In this document: piece by piece, positions 24,978-34,063 of the stretch
Position numbering within the stretch: the stretch's first letter is position 1
Layout: each line of letters starts with the position of its first letter
DNA from: QQWI01 sp964522015
GTDB lineage: Bacteria > Bacillota > Clostridia > Peptostreptococcales > Acidaminobacteraceae
DNA length: 64,000 nt
Direction of reading: 5' to 3'
Assembly: GCA_964522015.1 (NCBI GenBank)
Contig: CAZFST010000015.1
Location: 29,222-93,221 of the forward strand
Made by a program: the position numbers and the translations under genes
The notes under the pieces: generated by a model
The model's database searches: none
Seen by the model: the letters and a program-made list of their open reading frames with translations, nothing else
Told to the model about the DNA's origin: nothing

Positions 24978-26375
24978 ATGAAAGATATTATTATCATCGG
25001 AGCGGGTCCTGGTGGTTACGAAGCAGCAATCCGCGGCGCCCAAATGGGCGCCGATGTTTGTCTGATAGAAAGAGACGAAGTTGGGGGCACTTGCTTAAAC
25101 CGCGGTTGCATACCGACTAAGGCACTTTTTCGTAACGCTGAGATCATTCACACATTGCATCAAGCAGACGACTTTGGTATTGAGCTTGAAGGTTTTAAAA
25201 TCAATCTCGATAAGATTCGTTCTCGCAAAGAAGGTGTTGTAAGAGACTTAGTCGGCGGCATCCACCAACTACTTGAAGCTAATGGTGTACAATTAGTTAA
25301 GGGTCAAGCCACTTTTGTTAATGCTAACACCATTAAAGTGGTCACTGCTGATGGGGAAGAATTGATTGAAGGCAAACACATTATTATCGCAACGGGTTCA
25401 AATCCGATTCAGATACCGATTCCAGGTGCTGATCATCCGGGTATTTTGACCTCTAACGAAATGTTAGCCCTTAAAGAGATTCCCAAGCGATTATTAGTGG
25501 TGGGTGGTGGTGTTGTCGGTATTGAATTCGCTGGTATTTACCGTATGTTTGGCTCAGAAGTCACGGTGATAGACGCGGCCCCAAACATTTTACCATTCTT
25601 GGATTCTGACCTGACTAAACGACTTGCCATGAGCCTTAAAAAGATGGGCATTGCCATTGAAACTAAAGTCGGCGTTAAAGCCATTACAGAAGTTGATGGT
25701 GTCTTCACTGTAACCGCTGAAGATAAAAAGGGTGAAAAGACCTACGAAGCAGATGCTGTTTTAATGTCTGTTGGTCGTTCCCCCAATATTGCAGGCCTTG
25801 GTCTTGATACCGTGGGCATCGCCTACGATAGAAAAGGCATCACAGCTGATGATACTTTCAAAACAAATATTGATAACATTTATGCCATCGGCGATGTTAA
25901 CGGTAAATGGATGTTAGCCCACGTGGCGTCTCATCAAGGGATTGATGTCATCGAGCGCATTATGGGACATACCCCAACCATTGATCACTCAGTGGTGCCA
26001 AGTTGCGTCTTTACCTTCCCAGAAGTGTCCAGCGTTGGCTTGACAGAAATGCAGTTAGAAGAGCAAGGCATTACCTATAACAGCAGTAAGTTTATGTTTG
26101 CTGCTAACGGCAAGGCCTTGAGCCTTGGCGAAGGGGAAGGCTTTGTTAAAGTACTTGAAGCAGACGGCAAAATTGTGGGCGTTCATATTTTAGGACCCCA
26201 TGCGTCAGATTTGATTCACGAAGCTGCCCTTGTTATTTCAAAAGGCATGACCGTTAAAGATGTTGCAGGCACCATCCATGCCCACCCAACATTGTCAGAA
26301 GCTTTTGTAGAAGCAACACTTGGACTTCACAACGAAGCCATTCATATGGTGCCGAAGAAAGTCCGAAAAAAATAA
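24978..26375 (+). CDS. lpdA: Dihydrolipoyl dehydrogenase (L protein)
   Basis: 465 residues. FAD fold IIIIGAGPGGYEAA, redox disulfide Cys39/Cys44 in GGTCLNRGCIPTK, NAD fold VVGGGVVGIEFA, and the C-terminal HAHPTLSEAF with the active-site His. It reoxidises dihydrolipoyl-GcvH with NAD+. No biotin/lipoyl domain is fused at the N-terminus. Last gene of the operon, closed by a strong terminator. Confidence 0.96.
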   Translation: MKDIIIIGAGPGGYEAAIRGAQMGADVCLIERDEVGGTCLNRGCIPTKALFRNAEIIHTLHQADDFGIELEGFKINLDKIRSRKEGVVRDLVGGIHQLLEANGVQLVKGQATFVNANTIKVVTADGEELIEGKHIIIATGSNPIQIPIPGADHPGILTSNEMLALKEIPKRLLVVGGGVVGIEFAGIYRMFGSEVTVIDAAPNILPFLDSDLTKRLAMSLKKMGIAIETKVGVKAITEVDGVFTVTAEDKKGEKTYEADAVLMSVGRSPNIAGLGLDTVGIAYDRKGITADDTFKTNIDNIYAIGDVNGKWMLAHVASHQGIDVIERIMGHTPTIDHSVVPSCVFTFPEVSSVGLTEMQLEEQGITYNSSKFMFAANGKALSLGEGEGFVKVLEADGKIVGVHILGPHASDLIHEAALVISKGMTVKDVAGTIHAHPTLSEAFVEATLGLHNEAIHMVPKKVRKK

Positions 26376-26440
26376 ACAAGGCATCACCTGTGCATTATGC
26401 GTAAAAGTAGAAAATTAGGTCAACCACTCAAGCGAAAAAA

Positions 26441-26475
26441 AACACTTTAGCCATTGGGGCTAAAGTGTTTTTTTT
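26441..26475 (+). terminator. Terminator of the gcv operon
   Basis: AACACTTTAGCC pairs with GGCTAAAGTGTT and leads into eight T. The same palindrome also has an A-tract in front, so it can act for the converging gene. Confidence 0.92.
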
Positions 26476-26496
26476 ATATGGTTTGGGGAGTGCTCC

Positions 26497-27348
26497 CTAA
26501 ACCATATAGTTTGCTAGGTTGGCATCTTCCTTGATTTCGCCAACGATCAAAGGCTTTTTAGAGGTCATGACCACTGATATACCAGGGCCATGGCCATTTT
26601 TAATGCAATCTGAGTGGATGACGATGCCGATTGTCACAGCATCTGTTAGATAGCCACCAAGACCAAATGAACAATCTGTGTTTTCAATCAGGACAAAATC
26701 CCCAAAACGAAGCTGATCAAGGCCCAGTCTTTCAATTTCATCTCTGTCAGATGTAATCAGGTCGTAGTCACCCTGCTGGGAATAAGGAGCGCCAACACCA
26801 GACCCCATGAGGCCATGGGGGATACGGGCCGTAATAGGAAATATCAGTTGGCCATTTTCTTCTCGTATTCCCATGCGTTCAAGCAAATCTGGGTCGATAC
26901 TCATCACCTTGATTTCTTGGTAATCAAGTAATTCCAAGCCTTGTCCGTAGCCTTTAATCATGACTTTGTCATCTGGTGTCATGAGTTCAAGGGTTTCTTG
27001 TGGGAACTGTACCATCAAGTGATCTACGCCGCCGTGAGAACCTAAAACGTAACCAATAGCCCCTTTTGCATCGCCACTGACCACTTTTGCTTGGTTGCCA
27101 GCGCAAGAAAAGACATTGAGGGCGGCGTTAGATGGGCCGTCGTCATTTTTAAGGGTTACACCTGGTTCGATATGGTCACCGGCCCAGCCGTAAACGCTGT
27201 CGCCAACCTTGACATTGTAGCTGATGCCGCCAGTGCCAGGAATCACGTAAGGGTTGCCGTTGGTATCGACTCGGTACCCGCCGAATTTTGGGTGTGCCAC
27301 TTTGCCCAATACGCTGTGCATAACGACCTTGTCTTTGTTAGTTTTCAT
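26497..27348 (-). CDS. DUF4438 protein
   Basis: 283 residues, soluble, beta-rich, with GYRVDTNGNPYVIPGTGGISYN, GSHGGVDHLMVQFP, HGLMGSGVGAPYSQQGDYDL and GIVIHSDCIKNGHGPG. These are the conserved blocks of DUF4438, a family with a solved Thermotoga structure but no assigned reaction. The conserved His, Asp and Cys suggest a metal or small-ligand site. A GGAG site precedes the start. Converges on the gcv operon; no functional link is evident. Confidence 0.8.
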   Translation of the reverse strand: MKTNKDKVVMHSVLGKVAHPKFGGYRVDTNGNPYVIPGTGGISYNVKVGDSVYGWAGDHIEPGVTLKNDDGPSNAALNVFSCAGNQAKVVSGDAKGAIGYVLGSHGGVDHLMVQFPQETLELMTPDDKVMIKGYGQGLELLDYQEIKVMSIDPDLLERMGIREENGQLIFPITARIPHGLMGSGVGAPYSQQGDYDLITSDRDEIERLGLDQLRFGDFVLIENTDCSFGLGGYLTDAVTIGIVIHSDCIKNGHGPGISVVMTSKKPLIVGEIKEDANLANYMV

Positions 27349-27427
27349 GGGAAGCTCCTTTGTTGTGGTTGTATTGGTTGAGTTTGTTGGTTGATCGGCG
27401 TTGGTTATTAAAGGGAATAATAGGCAT

Positions 27428-27466
27428 CACTGCTTGGTAGCAAAGCTGTTACGTCCCCAAGCAGTG
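27428..27466. repeat. Inverted repeat between DUF4438 and LytTR genes
   Basis: CACTGCTTGG (27428-27437) and CCAAGCAGTG (27457-27466) are exact complements across 19 bases. No T-run on either side; an operator or RNA hairpin in the DUF4438 leader. Confidence 0.45.
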
Positions 27467-27487
27467 TTGAGCGGCAACACCCAAGTG

Positions 27488-28186
27488 CTACCTCTCCAGC
27501 TTTTCTCTGAATTCCTCGTAAAGATGTTTTGACAGTTGTGCTGTGGCTTTTGAATCTTGAAAGTGGACTATAAGTGAGCTGCGATTAAGCCGCTCAACAC
27601 CTGCGACCAGATGGAGGTTGACGATAAATGAGCGGGAGCTCTTGAAAAAATAAGATTCTACCAGTAAGGCCTCTACTTCTTTCATGCCCAGTTTTAGGGT
27701 GTGGCATTGATGGGTATCAGTGAGCAAACAGTCTTTTCCAGCAGCCTCTACCATCAAAATATCATGGGGCTTCACAAATAACACGCCCCCATCGGTGGGC
27801 AGTTCAAGGGGTTTCATTTCCATACCCCTTTGTAGATACAAACGATGCAGAGACTGACTTAGACGGGTGGCATCCACCGGCTTCTCGATAAAATCATAAG
27901 CATAAACCTTAAACGCATCCCTTAAATAGGCACTGTGACCCGTAATAAAAATCACCGCCGCTTGGGGGCAAATGGCCATTAAACTTTGCGCTAAACTAAT
28001 GCCGTTCATCTGAGGCATATCAATGTCAAGAAGTACAACGTGGGGCTGGGTAGACTGGCAATAGTGCAGAGCGTCTTCGACATTTGTGGTGGCTGCAACA
28101 ATCTTAACAAAATCCAGGTTTTTGAGAATAGTTGTAACCGCATCCAGCATAATGGGCTGATCGTCAACAGCGAGGACTTTGAGCAT
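27488..28186 (-). CDS. LytTR-family response regulator (orphan)
   Basis: 232 residues from the ATG at 28186, eight bases after GGAGG; an upstream in-frame ATG lacks a site. Receiver: VLAVDDQPIMLDAV, phosphoacceptor in VVLLDIDMPQMNG, ITGHSAYLRDAFKVYAYDFIEKPV. C-terminal LytTR DNA-binding domain: FVKPHDILMVEAAGKDCLL and FKSSRSFIVNLHLVAGVERLNR. This class often controls cell-wall, toxin or peptide-signalling genes. No kinase is adjacent, so its partner is elsewhere. Confidence 0.9.
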   Translation of the reverse strand: MLKVLAVDDQPIMLDAVTTILKNLDFVKIVAATTNVEDALHYCQSTQPHVVLLDIDMPQMNGISLAQSLMAICPQAAVIFITGHSAYLRDAFKVYAYDFIEKPVDATRLSQSLHRLYLQRGMEMKPLELPTDGGVLFVKPHDILMVEAAGKDCLLTDTHQCHTLKLGMKEVEALLVESYFFKSSRSFIVNLHLVAGVERLNRSSLIVHFQDSKATAQLSKHLYEEFREKLER

Positions 28187-28231
28187 AAAACCTCCATTCT
28201 GATGGTGAAGATGATGTTCTATTAGATTACT

Positions 28232-28261
28232 TTGCATTTAGACGTCACATTATATTATAAT
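28232..28261 (+). promoter_or_regulatory. Promoter of nth
   Basis: TTGCAT (28232-28237), 18-base spacer, TATAAT (28256-28261), 37 bases before the ATG. Confidence 0.65.
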
Positions 28262-28298
28262 GAATAGTAAGCCAGTTGACTAGGGAAAGACGGAGAAA

Positions 28299-28952
28299 AT
28301 GAGACAAAAAATACTAAAAACGGAAGAAAGACAAGAACTTTTGCAAATTCTTTTAAATACCTACCCAGATGCCAAAGCAGAACTGGATCATGAGAATGCT
28401 TTTGAACTGTTAATTGCCACAATTTTATCTGCTCAGTGCACAGATATTCGCGTGAATATCGTGACAAAAGACCTGTTTAAGGTCCTGCCTAATCCAGAAG
28501 CCATTGAGCAGCTTCCCCATAGCACCCTTGAGGCCCTGATCAAATCCTGTGGCCTCTACCAGACAAAAGCTAAAAATATAAGGGCTACTTGCGAACAGCT
28601 TATTAGTCGCTATCAAGGACAGGTCCCAGATAGCATTGAAGCCCTGCAAACCCTGCCCGGAGTTGGGATTAAAACCGCCAATGTGGTTGCATCAAATGCA
28701 TTTGGCATTCCAGCAATAGCAGTGGATACCCATGTTCAACGGGTATCCAATAGAATGGGGCTGGTGTGTACTAAAGATGTGCATCATACTGAAAAAGACC
28801 TTATGAAAAGAATCCCGAAAGCCCAGTGGACCAAGATGCATCATGTTTTGATTTTTCATGGGCGTTATCATTGTAAGGCAAGGTCCCCACAGTGCGAAAC
28901 CTGTCCAGTGGCCCATCTTTGCCTTGACTTAAAAAATCGCGTGTCACTCTAA
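28299..28952 (+). CDS. nth: Endonuclease III
   Basis: 217 residues. Helix-hairpin-helix LPGVGIKTANVV with catalytic Lys125, catalytic Asp143 in AVDTHVQRVSNRMG, and a C-terminal 4Fe-4S motif C-X6-C-X2-C-X5-C (CKARSPQCETCPVAHLC). It removes oxidised pyrimidines from DNA and nicks the abasic site. Normal length. Followed at 75 bases by the FtsA-like gene. Confidence 0.96.
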   Translation: MRQKILKTEERQELLQILLNTYPDAKAELDHENAFELLIATILSAQCTDIRVNIVTKDLFKVLPNPEAIEQLPHSTLEALIKSCGLYQTKAKNIRATCEQLISRYQGQVPDSIEALQTLPGVGIKTANVVASNAFGIPAIAVDTHVQRVSNRMGLVCTKDVHHTEKDLMKRIPKAQWTKMHHVLIFHGRYHCKARSPQCETCPVAHLCLDLKNRVSL

Positions 28953-29027
28953 GAACCATCCTCTCACTTTTAAATTCAATTTCACACAAACCATCCAAAT
29001 GGTTATTATAAGAAATGGGAGCTAACC

Positions 29028-31154
29028 ATGGATCAAACACTTCAAGCATTACCAGAACAAATGATCTACGCACTTGATATTGGCACGCGCACAGTTGTGG
29101 GTGTGATTGGCAGTTACCAAGACGACCGGTTTGTGGTGGCAGCCCATGCGGCAATCGGCCATCCAGAGCGTGCCATGTACGATGGTCAAATACATGATAT
29201 CGAAAAAGTATCAAAAGTAGTTAAGCAAGTGACGGCATCCCTTGAAAAGCAGACCGGCTATGCCCTTAAAAAGGTAGCCATTGCTGCGGCTGGTCGCGCC
29301 TTAAAAACCCAAAGAACTGAAATTATCAAGAGCCTAGATCCCACAAGAGAAATTGATAAGCGGACCCTTGATGCCATTGAAATAGAAGGCATCCAGCAAG
29401 CCCAAAAACAATTGGAAAAATCCGGCGATGTCCTGCGCTCTAAGTATTACTGCGTTGGCTATTCAGTGGTCCAGTACGAACTAGACGAAGCCTTAATTGG
29501 AAATCCCTTGGAACATCGGGGCAGCCTATTAAAGGTCAATGTGATTGCAACTTTTCTGCCCCACTCTGTAGTAGACTCACTCTATACGGTGGTTGACAAA
29601 CTGGGCCTAGAAGTCGTTAATTTGACCCTTGAACCAATTGCGGCCATCAGCGTCGCAATTCCTCAAAAGTTTAGACTGCTAAACTTGGCCCTGGTGGACA
29701 TCGGCGCTGGCACATCGGATATTGCCCTGACAAAAAATGGTGCCGTGTTCTCCTATGCCATGGTGGATGTGGCTGGTGACGAACTGACAGAAACCTTGGT
29801 GCAGCGCTATTTACTGGACTTTGACAGCGCTGAAAATCTAAAAATCAACCTTTGCAAAGAAGAAGAGCAGCGGTTTACAGATGTGGTGGGCATCCCTTAT
29901 ACACTGCCCACCCACGAAATTCTCAGCACCATGACATCAGAAATCAATCGTATCGGCGCAAAAATTGCAGAGGGTATCATCGCAGCAAATGGCGGGGTGC
30001 CCAGCGCAGTCTTTCTTATAGGCGGCGGCTGCCAGGTTCCTGGCTTTAGTCAGTGTCTAGCAGAACATTTGGATCTGCCAAAAGAGCGAGTGGTGATCAA
30101 AGGGGCCAGTGCCTTAGAGGGCATCGATTACCTTACCACCCCATTTGAAGGGCCAGAATTCATCACACCTCTTGGTATTGGTTATGCGGCACTAAAAGAC
30201 AGGGAACAGGACTTCTTGCAGGTGCAAGTTAACGATACCCCCCTGCGGCTCTTTAACTCCCGTCAAATGATGGTGTCAGATGCCCTGGTCTTGATTGGCT
30301 ATAACGCCCGTCGCTTGATTCCAGAGCGGGGTAAGGCCATCAGCTACACCTTAAACGACCAACCCAAGCGGGTTCCAGGAGGTCATGGTGAAGCGGCAAA
30401 AGTATTTGTCAACGGCGCAGCTGCCAGCCTAGATACCCCGATTAAACACAAAGATGCTATTATTATAGAAGATGCCATCCACGGGGACGATGCCAGAGTT
30501 TATATTTGTGATGTTGTCGACCTTAAGCGGCAGGTGTATTTGGACGATGGTCCTCTGCCACTTGTGCGGCAAATTACCATTAATGGGGAGCCTTTGGATT
30601 TATTAAGCGATGGCCAAAGGGAGCTCCAGCACCACGATCAGGTTATGGTTGAGGTCCTTAACACAGTGGGGGATTTGATGGTCTACAAGGCTTTATCTGA
30701 CGCTCATCAGCTCCAGATCAACGGTCGAAGGACCCATCCGAGTATTACCCTGAAGCATGGTGATTTGGTCACAGTAGAATTGGTTTCTCCTGTTCAAAGG
30801 GCGCAGGGGTTGGACCCAGGGTTCACGGCCCTATCGGGCGGTAGCTCTCTGGCTGACGATTTCAGAGAAATGACCTATGAAGAAGATGGGATTGAGGATT
30901 CAGCACAACCGATTAATTCAATTGCACTAGGCAATTCAAAGCCTTTAAATACCTATTATTTGATTATTAACGAGGCCCCTGTTACCATTGTGACAGACCG
31001 TAATCCGCTTATATTTGTGGACATTTTTGAGTACATTGACTTTGATTTAACCAAGCCCCAGGGGATTATTGATTTGCTGCTCAATGGTAGTCGGGCTCGC
31101 TATACAGACGAGCTAAAAAATGGGGACGTTATCAATTTGGGCTGGCGTAAGTAA
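29028..31154 (+). CDS. Large FtsA-like actin-fold ATPase
   Basis: 708 residues. The first 380 or so are an FtsA/PilM-type actin fold: IYALDIGTRTVVGVIG (phosphate 1), the inserted SHS2-like segment with VVQYELDEALIGNP, LALVDIGAGTSDIAL (phosphate 2) and AVFLIGGGCQVPGF (adenosine). A further 320 residues follow that true FtsA lacks: repeated small beta domains with VNGAAASLDTPIKHKDAIII and INGRRTHPSITLKHGDLVTVE. No C-terminal membrane-targeting helix is visible; the end is GDVINLGWRK. Probably a clostridial FtsA paralogue with added ubiquitin- or SLBB-like modules. Cell-envelope role is inferred. Confidence 0.8.
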   Translation: MDQTLQALPEQMIYALDIGTRTVVGVIGSYQDDRFVVAAHAAIGHPERAMYDGQIHDIEKVSKVVKQVTASLEKQTGYALKKVAIAAAGRALKTQRTEIIKSLDPTREIDKRTLDAIEIEGIQQAQKQLEKSGDVLRSKYYCVGYSVVQYELDEALIGNPLEHRGSLLKVNVIATFLPHSVVDSLYTVVDKLGLEVVNLTLEPIAAISVAIPQKFRLLNLALVDIGAGTSDIALTKNGAVFSYAMVDVAGDELTETLVQRYLLDFDSAENLKINLCKEEEQRFTDVVGIPYTLPTHEILSTMTSEINRIGAKIAEGIIAANGGVPSAVFLIGGGCQVPGFSQCLAEHLDLPKERVVIKGASALEGIDYLTTPFEGPEFITPLGIGYAALKDREQDFLQVQVNDTPLRLFNSRQMMVSDALVLIGYNARRLIPERGKAISYTLNDQPKRVPGGHGEAAKVFVNGAAASLDTPIKHKDAIIIEDAIHGDDARVYICDVVDLKRQVYLDDGPLPLVRQITINGEPLDLLSDGQRELQHHDQVMVEVLNTVGDLMVYKALSDAHQLQINGRRTHPSITLKHGDLVTVELVSPVQRAQGLDPGFTALSGGSSLADDFREMTYEEDGIEDSAQPINSIALGNSKPLNTYYLIINEAPVTIVTDRNPLIFVDIFEYIDFDLTKPQGIIDLLLNGSRARYTDELKNGDVINLGWRK

Positions 31155-31259
31155 TTTGATCAGTGCATGAGATCGCCATATTGCTGGCGTAAGTAATGAG
31201 ACCAGTGCATGAGATCGCCATAACTGGCCACACAATGGCCATATTACTGGCGTAAGTAA
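31141..31259 (+). repeat. 42-bp repeats covering the 3' end of the FtsA-like gene
   Basis: GCTGGCGTAAGTAAT plus GATCAGTGCATGAGATCGCC (31141-31182) recurs at 31183-31222 with few changes, and CTGGCGTAAGTAA returns at 31248-31259. The first copy contains the stop codon, so the gene end has been duplicated into the spacer. GGCCA/TGGCC (31226-31240) forms a small hairpin inside. Confidence 0.75.
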
Positions 31260-31276
31260 CTATAAAGGAGAATGTC

Positions 31277-31981
31277 TTGGAACAACCGATTGGCTTATAT
31301 CTTAAAAGTATTCAGTGTCCGATTTGCGGAAAGAGCTTTCAGACAACTAAAGTAAAACAAGCAACCGTCAAATTGGTCAGAAGGGATGAGGATTTTTGTG
31401 GGTATTACGCAAATGAGAATCCGACCTTTTATGGTGTTCAAATATGTTCGAATTGTGGTTATGGGGCGTTTGAAAGCGATTTTGATGCCATCATGCCCTT
31501 GGAAAAAAGAGCGGTGATAATCAGTATTACACCAAGATGGCAGTCTCAAGATTATGGCGGGGCAAGAACCGTTCAAGATGCCATTGCCGTACATCAGATT
31601 TGTTTGCTCAACTACACCATAATGAAAAAAAAGCCCTCAGACATTGCCAAGGTTTGTCTAAGGTTGGCTTGGTTCTATCGCAGTGAGCATAATCATGAGC
31701 GCGAAAGTCATTTTATGAAATTCGCTTTGGCTAATTATCGTAAGGCATTTGAAGAAGAGCGACTTGAACTTGATCCTGAAAATCAATTGCTTGTTAATTA
31801 TTTGCAAGGGGAGCTTCATCGAAGGCTCGGGGAATATAAGGATGCCCTATACTGGTATCAAGAGGCACTTAAGTTACCTTATATTAAGACTCGAAAGCCT
31901 ATTGAAACCCTAGTACGAGATCAACTTATCACCGCAAAAGAACAATATAAAGAGGCTGCAGGTAATGGTTCAAGCGACTGA
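31277..31981 (+). CDS. DUF2225 protein (zinc-binding, TPR-like)
   Basis: 234 residues from TTG 31277, six bases after AAAGGAG; no ATG is in frame nearby. Two cysteine pairs (CPICGKSF, about 15-22, and CSNCGYGAF, about 58-66) form a probable zinc knuckle, followed by helical repeats ending in LHRRLGEYKDALYWYQEALK. DUF2225 proteins are common in Firmicutes and have no established function. Separated from the FtsA-like gene by the 42-bp repeats. Confidence 0.85.
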   Translation: MEQPIGLYLKSIQCPICGKSFQTTKVKQATVKLVRRDEDFCGYYANENPTFYGVQICSNCGYGAFESDFDAIMPLEKRAVIISITPRWQSQDYGGARTVQDAIAVHQICLLNYTIMKKKPSDIAKVCLRLAWFYRSEHNHERESHFMKFALANYRKAFEEERLELDPENQLLVNYLQGELHRRLGEYKDALYWYQEALKLPYIKTRKPIETLVRDQLITAKEQYKEAAGNGSSD

Positions 31982-32023
31982 ACCCGTCGCTTGGACTTGC
32001 TCCATTGTTACAACTAAAAACAA

Positions 32024-32082
32024 GTGGCTTCTATTCGAAGCCACACAAAAAAACAAGTGGCTTCACTTTGAAGTCACTTTTT
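32024..32082. terminator. Two related tandem hairpins between convergent genes
   Basis: GTGGCTTC/GAAGCCAC (32024-32044) is followed by AAGTGGCTTCA/TGAAGTCACTT (32055-32079) and a T-run that reaches the stop of the next gene. The two hairpins share AACAAGTGGCTTC, so one is a copy of the other. Confidence 0.75.
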
Positions 32083-32455
32083 AGTGGTAGGTTGGCTTTA
32101 AGAGCCATGATTTTGCGCTAAGCAGATTGTTAAAAGCTTTTGTGTGATTATTGTCAACGCTGATTTCAACTAATTGGGCATATCTTTGACTGATTTGATT
32201 GGGTGTTGCAAGGATAGCAACATTTTGTTCGCAGTGTTTGACAAGAGACAGGAGCAGTTCGAAGGCATCAACGCTGAAGCCATCGATGGCGGAGAGATCT
32301 ACAAGCATTGGAAATTCTTCTTGGTACTCCTCCAGTAAGCTCATCAGGAGGTTAGATAAAGTATCCGCTTGAATGATGCGATGTTCGGGAAAATGAACCC
32401 AAATGAAATTGCTGAGAATTTCTAAAGATAAATCATTTTGATTGAATCTTTTCAT
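32081..32455 (-). CDS. Small protein with possible STAS-like fold
   Basis: 124 residues, no membrane segment. A central stretch FPMLVDLSAIDGFSVDAFELLLSLVKHCEQNVAILATP alternates a hydrophobic strand, an SxD loop, a helix and another strand, like STAS/anti-sigma-antagonist domains. The similarity is by eye only, and the phosphorylatable Ser would be in DGFSVDA. Divergent from the DUF2179 gene. Function unknown. Confidence 0.5.
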   Translation of the reverse strand: MKRFNQNDLSLEILSNFIWVHFPEHRIIQADTLSNLLMSLLEEYQEEFPMLVDLSAIDGFSVDAFELLLSLVKHCEQNVAILATPNQISQRYAQLVEISVDNNHTKAFNNLLSAKSWLLKPTYH

Positions 32456-32544
32456 TTTATCACCTCGGCTTAATCATACCCCTAGATATAGTATTCAAAC
32501 ATAATTAAAAAAGATTTTAATACTCTTAATAGTGGAGGACTCTG

Positions 32545-33054
32545 ATGTTAATATATTTGCTTATCTTTTTTGGAAAAATAATAGAAGTTAGCTTAATGAC
32601 TGTCCGTGTGGTCCTTATTAGTAAGGGAGAAAAAAAGATTGGTTCACTTGTGGCATTTTTTGAGATTTCCCTTTGGATTTTAATCGTCTCTAATGTGATT
32701 CAAGGTCTCACGGAGGATCCCCTAAAGGCCATTGCGTATGCACTGGGCTTTGCCATTGGCAATTACACTGGGAGTATGCTTGAGGATCGCATTGGTCTTG
32801 GCACATCTCAAATCCAGTTGATCGTTAAAGAAGAGCATGGGCAGGAACTGGCCAATCACCTATACTCACAGGGGCTGCCATGCACTGTTGTTTTAGGGCA
32901 GGGCCATCATCTTGCAAGACAAATTCTTTATGTGATTGTTCCCAGACGGAAGGTTCGAGAAGTGATTCAGATGGCTAAAGATGCTCAGAGCAATGTGGTC
33001 ATTACAGTTCATGAAATTAAACCGTGGTATGGCGGCTGGGGGATTAAAAAATAA
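32545..33054 (+). CDS. UPF0316/DUF2179 membrane protein
   Basis: 169 residues: three membrane helices in the first 90 (LIYLLIFFGKIIEVSLMTVR, IGSLVAFFEISLWILIVSNV, AIAYALGFAIGNYTGSMLED) and a C-terminal DUF2179 domain ending VVITVHEIKPWYGGWG. This is the YebE/UPF0316 layout. DUF2179 domains probably sense a small ligand. No reaction is known. GTGGAGG site seven bases ahead of ATG. Confidence 0.88.
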   Translation: MLIYLLIFFGKIIEVSLMTVRVVLISKGEKKIGSLVAFFEISLWILIVSNVIQGLTEDPLKAIAYALGFAIGNYTGSMLEDRIGLGTSQIQLIVKEEHGQELANHLYSQGLPCTVVLGQGHHLARQILYVIVPRRKVREVIQMAKDAQSNVVITVHEIKPWYGGWGIKK

Positions 33055-33152
33055 AGGAAATCAGCGTTGCAGGTGGAATTATAGTTAAAGAGGCAATAAT
33101 AAGTGTAGCAATATGAAGCGAAGCACAGTTAGAGATTATAGGAGGCTTTAAA

Positions 33153-34043
33153 ATGCGATTAGGATTTGACTTAGGTGGTACCAATTTAGCATATGGCGCA
33201 GTGGATGCAAAAGGCACCCTGCTTGAAAAGGGTTCTGTGGCTTTGACGGACATCACGCCTGAGGCCATCGTCAAGTTAATGGTAGATATTTTCCAAGATT
33301 TAGACCCCCGTCATCACTTTGAAAAAGTGGGGATTGGCGTCCCTGGCATTGTCTCTCAAAAAGAAGGGGTTGTTGTCAAGCTTGTAAATCTGCACTGGGT
33401 GCTTGTGCCGCTGGTGGACATGCTGCAAGAAAAGATTGCTCTACCAATTAGCGTGGGTAACGATGCCAATGCTGCATGTATAGCAGAGGTTCTCTTTGGG
33501 GGCATGGCAGGTTATCAGGATGCGATTCTCTTAACGCTAGGAACGGGTTTAGGGGGTGGCGTTATCTCCGGGGGCAAGCTGCTCCTTGGGCACCAAGGTG
33601 CAGGATCCGAGCTTGGTCACATGGTGGTCGGAGCAAACGATGTGGACTGCAACTGCGGTAGAAATGGTTGCCTCGAAACATTTGTGTCGGCAACGGCCCT
33701 TGTGCGCCATTACAATCTCTTAAACTCTGAATCCCCAGTGCACGATGCTAAATCGGTTTTCGATAGGTTGAGCAATGGGGACGAAGCGGCCGATCAAACC
33801 TTGAACTGGTTTTGTGACCATTTTGCTACGGGTATCGTGAACTTATATAACATATTCGCCCCAGAAGTCATTGCCATTGGCGGTGGTGTGGCCAAGGCAT
33901 TCCCACAATTTGAGAGTCGTTTGAACCATATGGTACAAAGCAGAGTGTTTAGTAAGGATATTGCCTATGGAAAAATTGTAGAAGCTACTCTGGGCAACGA
34001 CGCTGGCATTATCGGCGCAGCGTATTTGGATGCATTCTTGTAA
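33153..34043 (+). CDS. ROK-family sugar kinase (glucokinase-like)
   Basis: 296 residues. ATP motif LGFDLGGTNLAYGAV at the start, catalytic Asp in VGNDANAACIAE, LTLGTGLGGGVISGG, ELGHMVV and the ROK zinc motif CNCGRNGCLE. No N-terminal helix-turn-helix, so an enzyme rather than a repressor. It phosphorylates glucose or a related hexose. ATAGGAGG precedes the ATG. It forms a likely operon with the serine hydrolase 20 bases downstream. Confidence 0.93.
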   Translation: MRLGFDLGGTNLAYGAVDAKGTLLEKGSVALTDITPEAIVKLMVDIFQDLDPRHHFEKVGIGVPGIVSQKEGVVVKLVNLHWVLVPLVDMLQEKIALPISVGNDANAACIAEVLFGGMAGYQDAILLTLGTGLGGGVISGGKLLLGHQGAGSELGHMVVGANDVDCNCGRNGCLETFVSATALVRHYNLLNSESPVHDAKSVFDRLSNGDEAADQTLNWFCDHFATGIVNLYNIFAPEVIAIGGGVAKAFPQFESRLNHMVQSRVFSKDIAYGKIVEATLGNDAGIIGAAYLDAFL

Positions 34044-34063
34044 ATTCTAGTTGGGAGTTACTC

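Noticed and set aside
31141..31259. 42-bp repeats considered as an attachment site or integration scar
   Set aside because: No integrase, tRNA or foreign gene block adjoins them; a local duplication of the gene end explains them.
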